64,000 nucleotides of DNA from Streptomyces cellostaticus (GTDB lineage Bacteria > Actinomycetota > Actinomycetes > Streptomycetales > Streptomycetaceae): NCBI RefSeq assembly GCF_023630175.1, contig NZ_JALLIN010000017.1:62001-126000 (forward strand), given 5' to 3'. The notes beneath the pieces are model-generated. The model saw only the letters and a list, made by a program, of their open reading frames with translations, was not told the origin of the DNA and did not search any database. Every line of letters begins with the position of its first letter. Position 1 is the stretch's first letter. Below are positions 52,195-60,376 of the stretch, piece by piece. Both the position numbers and the translations under genes were made by a program.

Positions 52195-53421
52195 CTACGT
52201 CGAGGTGGGCGGGTGCGGGGAGCGGAGCACGAGCAGGGTGATCTCGCTGGGGGCGAAGACGCGGAACGGCGGGCCCCAGAAACCGGTGCCGCGGCTGGTG
52301 TAGAGCAGGGTGCGCGAGCCGTGGTGGCTGAGTCCGGCGAGGGCGGGCTGGTCGATGCGGACGAGGTGGTGGAAGGGCCAGATCTGGCCGCCGTGGGTGT
52401 GGCCGGAGAGCTGGAGGTCGACGCCCGCGGCTGCCGCCCGGTCGACGAACTTGGGCTGGTGTGCCAGGAGCAGGACGGGCAGCTCGGGGTCGGCGCCGTT
52501 CAGGGCTCCGGCGAGGTGGGCGCGGTGGCCGGCCAGGCCGGAGGACTCGGCGGTGACGTCGTCCACGCCGGCGACCACGAGGGTGTCGCCTCCGCGTTCG
52601 AGCAGCAGATGGCGGTTGCGGAGCGGTTCCCAGCCCAGTTCGTCCATCAGGGCGACCCAGCCCTGGGCCTCGCTGTAGTACTCGTGGTTGCCGGTGACGT
52701 AGACACGGGCCCGGGTCGCCCGCACGGTCCCGAGCGGGGCGGCCTGGGCGCGGCGGCGTTCGGCCGTGCCGTCCGCGATGTCACCGGTGTGGCAGACCAG
52801 GTCGGCCTCCAGGGTGTTCACGGTCTCGCACACCCGTGCCGACCAGCGGGCGCGGTCGAGCGGGCCGTAGTGGGTGTCGGTGACGAGGACGACGCGGGTG
52901 CCGTCCAGCCCGGCGCCCAGTCGGGGCAGTGGCACGTCGAGCCGGCGCACGCGTGGCACGCGGCGGGCCTCGGCGTATCCCCAGGCGAGCAGTACGGCGC
53001 CGACGCCGAGGACGGCCCATGTGACGATCCGGGCCCGGTCCTGGCCCTCACCGACGCCGGCCAGGGTCAGGGCGAGCCGCAGCAGGACGCCCAGCAGGAC
53101 GGACCAGGTGAACAGCACCCAGCCGGTGCCCAGCAGGGTGTCACCGACGACCGCCGCGCGGTCCTGCTGGCGCGGGCCGTGACCGCGCGTCATCGCGAGC
53201 GGCATTCCGATGAGGCCGAGGGCGGACAGGGCGGTGCCGGCGAGCGTGACCGGCAGCGGCCAGTGCTGGCCGGTGTACAGGAGCGTCCAGCAGGGCACCA
53301 CCCACAGCAGGACGGGGGCGACCAGGGGGATGTAGCGCATCAGCCGGTGCAGCCGGCTACGGCTCCGCCGTGGCGCCGGCGCTTCACCGTCGGCGGGCCG
53401 GGTGTCGCTGGTGTCGGTCAC
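52195..53421 (-). CDS. Membrane-anchored metallophosphoesterase
   Basis: The 408-residue protein has four N-terminal transmembrane helices (about 30-165), then a calcineurin-like phosphoesterase domain with all metal motifs: VLVTDTHYG (DxH), HTGDIADG (GDxxD), YVTGNHEYY (GNHE), LLLAHQP and LSGHTHGGQ (GHxH). The layout is that of YkuE-like enzymes, some of which act on lipid A-like or UDP-sugar lipid substrates. GTG 53421 with GAGGGGAAG upstream is the likely start. Confidence 0.88.
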   Translation of the reverse strand: MTDTSDTRPADGEAPAPRRSRSRLHRLMRYIPLVAPVLLWVVPCWTLLYTGQHWPLPVTLAGTALSALGLIGMPLAMTRGHGPRQQDRAAVVGDTLLGTGWVLFTWSVLLGVLLRLALTLAGVGEGQDRARIVTWAVLGVGAVLLAWGYAEARRVPRVRRLDVPLPRLGAGLDGTRVVLVTDTHYGPLDRARWSARVCETVNTLEADLVCHTGDIADGTAERRRAQAAPLGTVRATRARVYVTGNHEYYSEAQGWVALMDELGWEPLRNRHLLLERGGDTLVVAGVDDVTAESSGLAGHRAHLAGALNGADPELPVLLLAHQPKFVDRAAAAGVDLQLSGHTHGGQIWPFHHLVRIDQPALAGLSHHGSRTLLYTSRGTGFWGPPFRVFAPSEITLLVLRSPHPPTST

Positions 53422-53668
53422 GCTTCCCCTCACAAACCGTGCTGCCGTCCCGGGCACTGTATCCGGTCACCCTCCGGCCGGCCGGACCCGCGTTCACGGC
53501 GGCCCTCCCGGGCGCGCGCGTCTCCGCGGGACGGCAGGGCGGTCATGACGCGGCGTGTTCACGGGTGAACCGGACGGCTCTGTTCCGTAGCTCGTCGGGC
53601 GATCCCGTGGCATCTCGAAGGCGGACGGACCTGGTGACGCCGCCGTACCGCGCCATGCGGGGGCGTGA

Positions 53669-53916
53669 GTGCGGCCACCGCCGTCGAGAATCGCCGGTGT
53701 CCTGGTACGCCTGTCGGCGCTGGAGCTCGCACGCCCGAACGGTCTGCGACCCGTCTTCACGACCGGCGAAGTCGACCGCCTGGCGCGGGCGCACACCGGA
53801 TTCGCAAGCTGGAAGGCGACGACGTCACGGTCGACGGCCGCACGCCGGACGTGGCGATCGAGATCGCCCGCGACGAGGACGGCTCGGTGGTCGTGTTCCC
53901 CGCGCTCCCCGCGTAG
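53669..53916 (+). pseudogene. Possible gene remnant
   Basis: Two adjoining frames look coding in turn: VLVRLSALELARPNGLRPVF with TTGEVDRLARAHTG in one, then RIRKLEGDDVTVDGRTPDVA with IEIARDEDGSVVVFPALPA in the other, ending in a stop at 53916. A single-base shift near 53800 would join them into a C-terminal fragment. The family is not recognised. The rest of 53422-53935 holds nothing I can support. Confidence 0.3.
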
Positions 53917-53935
53917 GCGCGCTCGCACCCGACGT

Positions 53936-54388
53936 TCACGCCTCGGCGGCGGGCGCCGAGAGCACCGCCCGGACCGTCTTGCCGCTGGGTGGGTAGGGAA
54001 GGCAGTCCCATCGGTCGGCGAGGGCGGTGACGAGCGTCAGCCCGCGCCCGCCGAGGCGGAGGGCGTCCGCTCCGGGGGTGCCCGTCGTGATCTCGGGGCA
54101 GAGGTCCCCGCGGGCGTCACTCACCTCCACGCGCAGTCGGCCGGCCGGTGGGTCGAAGACGAGCGTCAGCCGGAAGCAGCGGCCCGGCACGCGGCCGTGG
54201 AGGACGGCGTTGGCGGCCAGCTCGGCGACGACCGCCTCCGCACGCTCCGTGAGATTGCGAGGGGCGCCCCAGGAACGCAGCTCGGTGACGCCGAGGAGCC
54301 GGGCGAGCCGGGCGCCGCGCCGCGTGGCGGACAGGAGTTGGGTGAAGCTGCGGGTCGGCACGTTGAGTCGGGGAGACGCGTGGTTCAT
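53936..54388 (-). CDS. RsbW-like small ATPase of the XRE/DUF397 triad
   Basis: The 150-residue stand-alone HATPase_c protein has the N-box AEAVVAELAANAVLHG and the G-box LRLGGRGLTLVTALADRW. In Streptomyces such ATPases sit divergent from an XRE-DUF5753 regulator and a DUF397 protein, as here. Members of these triads (for example around whiJ) influence development. ATG 54388. Confidence 0.87.
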   Translation of the reverse strand: MNHASPRLNVPTRSFTQLLSATRRGARLARLLGVTELRSWGAPRNLTERAEAVVAELAANAVLHGRVPGRCFRLTLVFDPPAGRLRVEVSDARGDLCPEITTGTPGADALRLGGRGLTLVTALADRWDCLPYPPSGKTVRAVLSAPAAEA

Positions 54389-54559
54389 GGGGCCAGCGTG
54401 GCGGCCGGGTACGGGGACACGCGAGGGCGGCGTCCCGTACGCGGTGTGAGCGTACGGGCACGTGGAGTGGACAGTACGGGACGGCCTCCGCCACGCTGAG
54501 TGTCGAGCGAGGGGCGGCCTACGGGCTGTCGCGGCACGGTACGGAGAGAGGGTCGGCGG

Positions 54560-55471
54560 ATGGGCATCGTCGCAGGGGACGCGGCCGAGGTCGAGCACGG
54601 AACCCGAGGCGTCGGCGCGGGCGCGGCAGTACGGACGGTTCCGGCGGGGGAGTGCGAGCGGGAGCCCCATCCGTCGGACAGTCTGCGTACGTTCGGCGCC
54701 TTCGTCCAGGCCTTGCGCGAGCATGCGGGGCTCAGCCGGGCCGACCTCGGTGAACGGGTGCGGTACTCCAAACACACCGTGGAGTCGGTGGAGTTGGGCC
54801 GCCGGATGCCGGACGAGGCGTTCGTGGAGCGCGCGGAGGAGGCGCTCGGCAACACAGGTGCGCTGCGGAAGGCCGCCCGGCACCTGACGCGGGGAGAGGC
54901 GGGGCTCGCGGCGTGGTTCCGGCGGTGGGCCCGGCTGGAGCGGGATGCGATGAGCCTGTGTACGTACGAGTGCCGGCTGGTGCCGGGGCTGTTGCAGTCG
55001 GAGGCTTACGCGCGGGCGGTGTTCGAGGGCACGAATCCGCTGCGGACCGACGAGGAGCTGGAGCAGCAGCTCACCGCCCGAATGGAACGGCAGGCGATGA
55101 TGCGGGAGCGGCCGACCGTGCCGTTCAGCTTCATCGTCGAGGAGCATGTGTTCCGGCGGCGGTTCGGGGGCGCCGGGGTGATGCGTGAGCTGGTGGACCA
55201 TGTGCTGGAGCGCACCGCACCGCGCAACGTGACGCTTCAGGTGGTGGTGTTGGAGGCGGGGCTGCACGCCTGTCTGGACGGGCCCGTACAGGTCCTGGAA
55301 ACCCCCGAGGGGCGGCGCCTCGGCTACTCGGAGGGGCAGGAGAACGGGCGGCTGATCTCCGACCCGAAACAGGTGAGTCTGCTCTGCCGCCGCTATGAAA
55401 CACTGCGCTCGCAGGCCCTGAGCCCCAACGAATCCCGGGCCCTGCTGGAGCGACTGCGAGGAGAGCTATGA
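54560..55471 (+). CDS. XRE-family regulator with DUF5753 domain (WhiJ-like)
   Basis: The 303-residue protein has an N-terminal helix-turn-helix (FVQALREHAGLSRADLGERV, YSKHTVESVELGRRMP at about 50-85) and a C-terminal DUF5753 region (YECRLVPGLLQSEAYARAVF, FIVEEHVFRRRFGG). This is the architecture of WhiJ-type regulators. ATG 54560 follows GGAGAGAGGG. Its stop overlaps the DUF397 start. Confidence 0.9.
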   Translation: MGIVAGDAAEVEHGTRGVGAGAAVRTVPAGECEREPHPSDSLRTFGAFVQALREHAGLSRADLGERVRYSKHTVESVELGRRMPDEAFVERAEEALGNTGALRKAARHLTRGEAGLAAWFRRWARLERDAMSLCTYECRLVPGLLQSEAYARAVFEGTNPLRTDEELEQQLTARMERQAMMRERPTVPFSFIVEEHVFRRRFGGAGVMRELVDHVLERTAPRNVTLQVVVLEAGLHACLDGPVQVLETPEGRRLGYSEGQENGRLISDPKQVSLLCRRYETLRSQALSPNESRALLERLRGEL

Positions 55472-55659
55472 GCAGCGGTACGTCGGAACTCGCCTGGTTC
55501 AAGTCCAGCTACAGCGGCAGCCAGGGCGACAGCTGCGTGGAGGTCGCGATCGCCGAACAGGCCGTCCACGTAAGGGACTCCAAGGACGTGACCCGCCCGG
55601 CCTTCGCGGTGAGCCGTGAGCGCTGGGGGCAGTTCCTGCGGTTCGCGTCGGAGTGCTGA
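55468..55659 (+). CDS. DUF397 domain protein (small partner of the XRE regulator)
   Basis: The 63-residue protein has the DUF397 signature WFKSSYSGSQGDSCVEVA, VHVRDSKD and WGQFLRFA. Small DUF397 proteins are encoded next to XRE-DUF5753 regulators and are thought to antagonise them. ATGA overlap with the upstream gene. Confidence 0.93.
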   Translation: MSSGTSELAWFKSSYSGSQGDSCVEVAIAEQAVHVRDSKDVTRPAFAVSRERWGQFLRFASEC

Positions 55660-55667
55660 GCTCGGGG

Positions 55668-55710
55668 TGCGCCGTCCGCCGCGTCCGATGAGGAGGCGGC
55701 GGGCGGCGCA
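55668..55710 (+). terminator. 15-bp hairpin after the DUF397 gene
   Basis: The arms 55668-55682 and 55696-55710 pair over 15 bases with one G-U, around a 13-base loop, 8 bases after the stop. Confidence 0.7.
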
Positions 55711-56172
55711 TCTACCTGGGTGTGGAGACGTCGATCCTCCGCCTGACTTCGGATGAGCCTGCATGCGGGCCGCCCCCCTCGCGTCCACCGTCTTCGGCAC
55801 CGGGAGCGTGTGCCCCGTGTTTCGCATCGCGGGTGACGGCGTCCGACTCGCGCAGGGCCGCCTCGGCCGGCTCCCGCCGCCCCTGAGTCGGCCGCCGTGC
55901 CCCCTCCCATGACGCCCCTCGGCACCGGTCATGCCTCCCGCGGCTTCCCGCGCCCGCGCAGGCCGGCGGTAACGCGGTAACGCGGCCGGGACGTCAGCGG
56001 TTTCGGCCCTGGCGGGGTCCTCGGCGGCTCCTCGTGCTCCGGCAGTGCTCTGTGCTCCCGTCGGCCGACTCTCACTCCTCCTGAGTGATGGCATGGATAC
56101 GCCCGACGGTTGACGCCGGTGGCGGCGGTGGTGAATGAGACTGGAACTCCGTTGCTCGGATGGGGAGTTCAG
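55711..56172. other. No gene recognised
   Basis: These 462 bases have somewhat lower coding bias in all frames. Frames on the minus strand are arginine-rich shadows. The GGGGAG at 56163 is the ribosome site of the following gene. Confidence 0.5.
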
Positions 56173-57114
56173 GTGAATCGGTGGGATCGGGTCGGGCGAG
56201 TCGCGGCGTATGGGGCAGCGCTGGCGCTCACGCCCTATCTGCTGATCAAGGTGTCGTGGGTGGTTGGTTCGCTCGTGGGGCTGCTGCCGGTCGGGACCGG
56301 GTTCGGCATGGCGGAGTGGGTGGTGCTCAACAGTGCCACGATCGGTATGGCAGGGATCGGGATCGCGGTGGCGCTCGCGCTGGTGCGGCCGTGGGGGATG
56401 CGCATACCGGGAGCGCCGTTGGCTTTCTGTGCCTGGGTTGGAACGGGTTTCCTCGTCCCGGTGCTGCCGTACGCCGTTCTCAGTTCGCTGCTGGGCTCGC
56501 AGGACGGCGATCCGAAGGGCGGGAGTGACGCGGGCCCCTCGATGCCGGTCTGGGAGGCGGCGCTGGTTCAGATCGGGTTCGTGGGCATGGGGCTGGGTCT
56601 GGCCGTCGCGCTGCCCACGTACTTGCGGCGGCGCTGGCCGGACGCGTTCGCGGGTCGGCTCGGGGATCGTGGGGAGGGCTCGTCAAGGGCGCTGCCGTGG
56701 ATGGCCGTGGTCGGCGTCGCGGTCGGTCTCGTCTGGCTGTACTGGGCGGTGGGCGGCACCGCAGGCGTAGCCCACCGCGGCGAGCGGGACCCCGCTTGGT
56801 ATGTGCTGTCCGGCGTCTTCGGGCTCTGGGCGTTCGTGGCGTCCGCCGCTACCTGGGCTGCCGTCCGAGGCCGGCCCGCACGGGTCCCCCGATGGTGCCC
56901 GATGGTGCTCGGCTGGCTCGGCTCGGGCTCATTGTTCGCCTGGAGCGGCTGGAAGCTTCCGCTGACCCTGTACCTGGCGGTCGCGCAGCCGGCCGACGCG
57001 GCCCTGCCGGAGAACCTCGCGCTCGCGGCGGTCCTGCACCTTGCAGCGGTGGTGGCGGGCGCCGCGATGCTGCGAGCGCTCGTTCGTACGCGGCTGGTGT
57101 CGTCGGACTCGTAG
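56173..57114 (+). CDS. Polytopic membrane protein, function unknown
   Basis: The 313-residue protein has about eight hydrophobic segments (among them VAAYGAALALTPYLLIKVSW, FVGMGLGLAVALPTYL and LALAAVLHLAAVVAGAAML) and no recognised motif. The GTG at 56173 (VNRWDRVGR) has GGGGAG at the right distance; a TTG at 56110 or GTGs near 56128 would lengthen the N-terminus. Its codon use is less strictly GC-ended than its neighbours, which may indicate later acquisition. Confidence 0.7.
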   Translation: MNRWDRVGRVAAYGAALALTPYLLIKVSWVVGSLVGLLPVGTGFGMAEWVVLNSATIGMAGIGIAVALALVRPWGMRIPGAPLAFCAWVGTGFLVPVLPYAVLSSLLGSQDGDPKGGSDAGPSMPVWEAALVQIGFVGMGLGLAVALPTYLRRRWPDAFAGRLGDRGEGSSRALPWMAVVGVAVGLVWLYWAVGGTAGVAHRGERDPAWYVLSGVFGLWAFVASAATWAAVRGRPARVPRWCPMVLGWLGSGSLFAWSGWKLPLTLYLAVAQPADAALPENLALAAVLHLAAVVAGAAMLRALVRTRLVSSDS

Positions 57115-57136
57115 CTGACCCGCCCAAGGCCGTTGT

Positions 57137-57355
57137 GTGACGAACAACCTGGACACCCCCGCGACTGCAGTGCACTGCACTGCACTGCACTGCACGCGGC
57201 GACCGGCGATCTCCCGAAACGGCGCCCGGACCTGGCGCCGCGGCGGCCCGCCGCGGGTGTCTCGCCGCAGCTCACCGACGCCGACCTGGTCACCCTCTCG
57301 ATGCTGCGGGCGATGCCCGGGTTCGCCTCCGGGGCCAGGTGGCTGCGTTCGTCGT
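57137..57355 (+). mobile_element. N-terminal remnant of an IS982-family transposase, frameshifted
   Basis: The frame from GTG 57137 reads VTNNLDTPATAV. After the TGCAC repeat another frame reads AATGDLPKRRPDLAPRR, then GVSPQLTDADLVTLSMLRAM and PGFASGARWLR. Joined, this is the N-terminus of the Streptomyces IS982 transposase pattern (LTDAELVTLA...GFTSEARWLR). Everything after about residue 75, including the catalytic region, is missing, and no terminal repeats were found. It is an old, inactive fragment. Confidence 0.7.
57171..57195 (+). repeat. Five-copy TGCAC tandem repeat inside the transposase remnant
   Basis: Five perfect copies of the pentamer TGCAC. Removal of four copies restores the transposase frame across the repeat, which suggests slipped-strand expansion by 20 bases as the inactivating event. 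Confidence 0.85.
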
Positions 57356-57433
57356 CCGTCCGGGGGAGGGAACCACCGTTGGAGTAGTCCACCGGCGGAC
57401 CGGTCGTCCAGTGGCCGGCGTGCGCCACAGCCC

Positions 57434-57895
57434 TCAGGTGTCCTTGTTGGCCTTGAGCTTTTGCCAGACCCTGCTGAGGGCCTGGAGGTCTTCCTCGTCC
57501 AGGAGGTCGGTGAAGACGGGAGCCAGGGTCTCGCGGCGGGTGGCGTCGGCCGCCTCGAAGAGGCGGTGGCCCTCCGGGGTGAGAGATACCTCGACGGAGC
57601 GGGCGTCCCGGGCCGAGGGGGTACGGGTGACCAGGCCGCGGCCCTGGAGGGCGTCCACGACGCGGGAGACCTGGCTGCGGCTGAGCATCGTGCTGTTGCC
57701 CAGGACCGAGACCGGCACGGGATCCGGGCTGGAGGCCAGCCAGAGCAGGACCTCGAACCAGGAGACGGGAAGGTCGTGCGCCTTGCTCAGGGCGCGGTCG
57801 ACGCGTTCGGTCAGGACGCTTCCGGCCCAGACCACCCCGTAGAAGGCGTAGTCGGCGGCCGGCATCCCCGCCTGCGCCAGCTTCTTCTTGGACAT
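57434..57895 (-). CDS. MarR-family transcriptional regulator
   Basis: The 153-residue protein has the MarR winged helix: SVLGNSTMLSRSQVSRVVDA at about 63-82 with LVTRTPSARDARSVEVSLTP as the wing. It is divergent from a short-chain dehydrogenase, with 91 bases between the starts and a palindromic region in that space. It most likely represses the dehydrogenase and itself until a small molecule binds. Confidence 0.9.
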   Translation of the reverse strand: MSKKKLAQAGMPAADYAFYGVVWAGSVLTERVDRALSKAHDLPVSWFEVLLWLASSPDPVPVSVLGNSTMLSRSQVSRVVDALQGRGLVTRTPSARDARSVEVSLTPEGHRLFEAADATRRETLAPVFTDLLDEEDLQALSRVWQKLKANKDT

Positions 57896-57910
57896 GTCAC
57901 GAGTCTAGCG

Positions 57911-57955
57911 GTTGCGTGCACGCACACACATACGTATGGTGTGTGTACACGCACT
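57911..57955. promoter_or_regulatory. Palindrome-rich operator region between marR and the SDR gene
   Basis: GTGCAC (57916-57921), CATACGTATG (57929-57938) and GTGTACAC (57943-57950) are each perfectly palindromic. Together they form a larger imperfect dyad of GTGCGTG/CACGCAC and CACACA/TGTGTG arms around the central TACGTA. This is the expected place for MarR binding. Confidence 0.6.
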
Positions 57956-57986
57956 TAAATGCTCGTCCCGAACGAAAGGTTCCGCG

Positions 57987-58844
57987 ATGTCCTCCCCCAC
58001 CCAGTCCCCGAAGGTCGTCCTCATCACCGGCACCTCCTCCGGCATCGGTCTCGCCGCCGCCGTCGCAGCCGCCCGAGCGGGCTGGACGACGGTCGCCACG
58101 CTGCGGGACCCGAGCCGCTCCGGCGCCCTGCGCAAGGCCGCCGCCGAGGCGGGTGTGGAGCTGGACATCCGCCGGCTGGACGTCACGGACGAGGAGTCGA
58201 TCCGGTCCGCGATCGAGGGTGTCCTCGCCGACCACGGGCGTCTGGACGCCGTGGTCAACAACGCGGGCGCCGGACACCTCGGCACCATGGAGAACGAGTC
58301 CGCGGCCGAGGTGCGCAAGGTCATGGAGGTCAACTTCTTCGGGGTGGTCAACGTCTCCAAGGAGGCCATGCCCCACCTGCGTGCCCGCGGCGGCCGTCTG
58401 ATCACCGTCAGCAGTGTCGGCGGCGTGGTCGGGCAGCCCTTCAACGAGGCGTACTGCGCGGCCAAGTTCGCCGTCGAGGGGTACATGGAGAGCCTGGCCC
58501 CGGTGGCGGCGGCGCACGGTGTGTCCGTGTCCGTGATCGAACCCGGAGCCGTGGCCACCGAGTTCGTCTCCAACGTCGGCGTCGACCTGGAAGGCGCCGT
58601 CGCCGAGGCCGGGGTGTACGCGCCCCAGCTGAGCGCCTACCTGAACCGTACGATCGCGCAGTTCTCCGGCAGCGCCGCCCAGACCCCCGAGAGCGCCGCC
58701 GAGTCGGTGCTGAGGGCGCTGACCGCCGACGAGCCCGCCTTCCGTCTGCAGACCTCCGACTGGGCCCGTGGCTTCGTGGCCACCAAGCTCACCGACCTGG
58801 ACGGCTCCGCGGTCCTCGGCCTGACCAATGCCTGGATCGCCTGA
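57987..58844 (+). CDS. Short-chain dehydrogenase/reductase (classical SDR)
   Basis: The 285-residue protein has the NAD(P) motif TGTSSGIG (residues 15-22), the structural NNAG motif (VVNNAGAGHLG), catalytic Ser in ITVSSVGGVVGQ, and YxxxK as YCAAKFAVEGY. A basic-leaning N-terminus (TLRDPSR) suggests NADP preference. The substrate is unknown. ATG 57987 is chosen because the Rossmann fold begins just after it. It is likely controlled by the divergent MarR protein. Confidence 0.93.
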   Translation: MSSPTQSPKVVLITGTSSGIGLAAAVAAARAGWTTVATLRDPSRSGALRKAAAEAGVELDIRRLDVTDEESIRSAIEGVLADHGRLDAVVNNAGAGHLGTMENESAAEVRKVMEVNFFGVVNVSKEAMPHLRARGGRLITVSSVGGVVGQPFNEAYCAAKFAVEGYMESLAPVAAAHGVSVSVIEPGAVATEFVSNVGVDLEGAVAEAGVYAPQLSAYLNRTIAQFSGSAAQTPESAAESVLRALTADEPAFRLQTSDWARGFVATKLTDLDGSAVLGLTNAWIA

Positions 58845-59104
58845 CACTCACGCGCCCGACGGGCCTCATCCCGCTCTCGCACCCCGGTGAGGCCCTTCAC
58901 GGCTGGACAACGCCGCCTCCCCACCGCCCCGCACCGTGCTCCAGGCCCCGCGTCCTGCGGGCCTGAACGGGCGATCTCCGCGGATGCGGTCGACCGCTCG
59001 TACATCCCGATCCGGGACGTCGGTCGGAGCCCGCTGCCAGGCGGCGTTGTCGGTCCCAGCCGCTATGGTTCGGCCGTTCACGACCTTCGAGGAGGGGTGG
59101 CCCG

Positions 59105-59578
59105 ATGGGTGCCAGCGGATGGGACTACGTCACCACGTACGACGGCGATGTCGAGTCGGCCTTGGCGACACTGCAGGCCGGGGTGTTCCAGCAGGAGTAC
59201 GGCGACGACGCCCGATACCGAAGCCTCGAGGCCCTCTACGAGGACAAGGAGTTCATGGGGTCCGAGGGCACCCATACGATCCTCGACATCGACAGGGTCG
59301 TCGCCACGGACGACCCGCCGACGGACTCCGATATCACCGACTACGGCACCCTGCGCCCACTGGCTCTCGGTCGCGTGACGCACCACTTCGGAACGGACCG
59401 CCCGTCGGTCGCGCAGTACGAGGAGCTCGTCGCCGCTTCCAGACACGTGGCGAGCCACAAGGAGCACAAGCAGAGCCTGCTCGGCGAGTGCCGGATGCGG
59501 TGGACCGGTTACTACATCGTCCTCTACTCCGGCGACAGTGCGACTCACCTGGGAATCTTCGGATTCTCGGGGGACTAG
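59105..59578 (+). CDS. Protein of unknown function
   Basis: The 157-residue soluble acidic protein begins GASGWDYVTTYDGDVESALA and ends YYIVLYSGDSATHLGIFGFS. No membrane segment, signal or known motif is visible. GAGGAGGGG before the ATG and a good coding bias support a real gene. Small acidic proteins of this kind are sometimes immunity proteins, but there is no toxin gene next to it, so I assign nothing. Confidence 0.78.
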   Translation: MGASGWDYVTTYDGDVESALATLQAGVFQQEYGDDARYRSLEALYEDKEFMGSEGTHTILDIDRVVATDDPPTDSDITDYGTLRPLALGRVTHHFGTDRPSVAQYEELVAASRHVASHKEHKQSLLGECRMRWTGYYIVLYSGDSATHLGIFGFSGD

Positions 59579-59677
59579 TGCCGCCCGCCGCCGACATGCC
59601 GTCAGCCCCGCTCAACGGTCCCAAGGCCGTAACGGGCATCGCCGGGTCAAGTGCATCGTCCAGGAAGTGAGGCACCC

Positions 59678-60301
59678 ATGGCGCCGTACGACGTCAAGCG
59701 AGAGCGGAAAGAGTGCTACGCGCCCAAGAACACGGCGTGGGCCATCGTGGACGTTCCCGAGCAGCAGTTCATCGCCATCGACGGTACGGGAAACCCCAAT
59801 ACGGCTCCCGCCTACGCCCACGCGGTCGGGGCCCTCTACGCGGTCGCCTACACCCTCAAGTTCGCCGGCAAACACACAGCGGGCGGCGATTTCGTCGTCG
59901 CTCCCCTGGAAGGGCTGTGGTGGGCGGACCGGTACGAAGCCTTCACCGGCGGAGTCAAGGACACCTGGAACTGGACCATGCTCATCAACATGCCCTTCTG
60001 GATCACCAAGGAGATGATCGAGGACGCCAAGCAGACTGCGCTGGCCAAGAAGAGGATCCCCGCGATCTCCCGAATGCGGCACCTCACCCTGAACGAAGGA
60101 CGCAGTGCCCAGGCGCTGCACATCGGCTCCTACGACGACGAGGCACCCGTGCTGCACGAACTCCACCACTCCTACCTCGCCGCCAACGGCCTGCGTCCTT
60201 CGGGGCTGCACCACGAGATCTACCTCAGCGACCCCCGCAAGACCGTCCCCGAGAAGCTGAGGACCATCCTGCGCCAGCCGGTCGAACACCTCGACAGCTA
60301 G
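59678..60301 (+). CDS. GyrI-like small-molecule-binding domain protein
   Basis: The 207-residue protein has the SHS2/GyrI-like fold pattern: AIVDVPEQQFIAIDGTGNPN, YAHAVGALYAVAYTLKF, PLEGLWWADRYEAF, WNWTMLINMPFWIT, and HIGSYDDEAPVLHELHHSYL with YLSDPRKTVPEKLRTILRQP. Stand-alone members bind or hydrolyse small lipophilic compounds. AAGTGAGG precedes ATG 59678. It is convergent with the GH65 gene. Confidence 0.87.
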   Translation: MAPYDVKRERKECYAPKNTAWAIVDVPEQQFIAIDGTGNPNTAPAYAHAVGALYAVAYTLKFAGKHTAGGDFVVAPLEGLWWADRYEAFTGGVKDTWNWTMLINMPFWITKEMIEDAKQTALAKKRIPAISRMRHLTLNEGRSAQALHIGSYDDEAPVLHELHHSYLAANGLRPSGLHHEIYLSDPRKTVPEKLRTILRQPVEHLDS

Positions 60302-60376
60302 TCCACCTGCCGGGTGCTCGGCCCCGACCGCCACGCGCCGAGTGCGTCACGTCCACCACGTCGCAGGGAGCACTGG

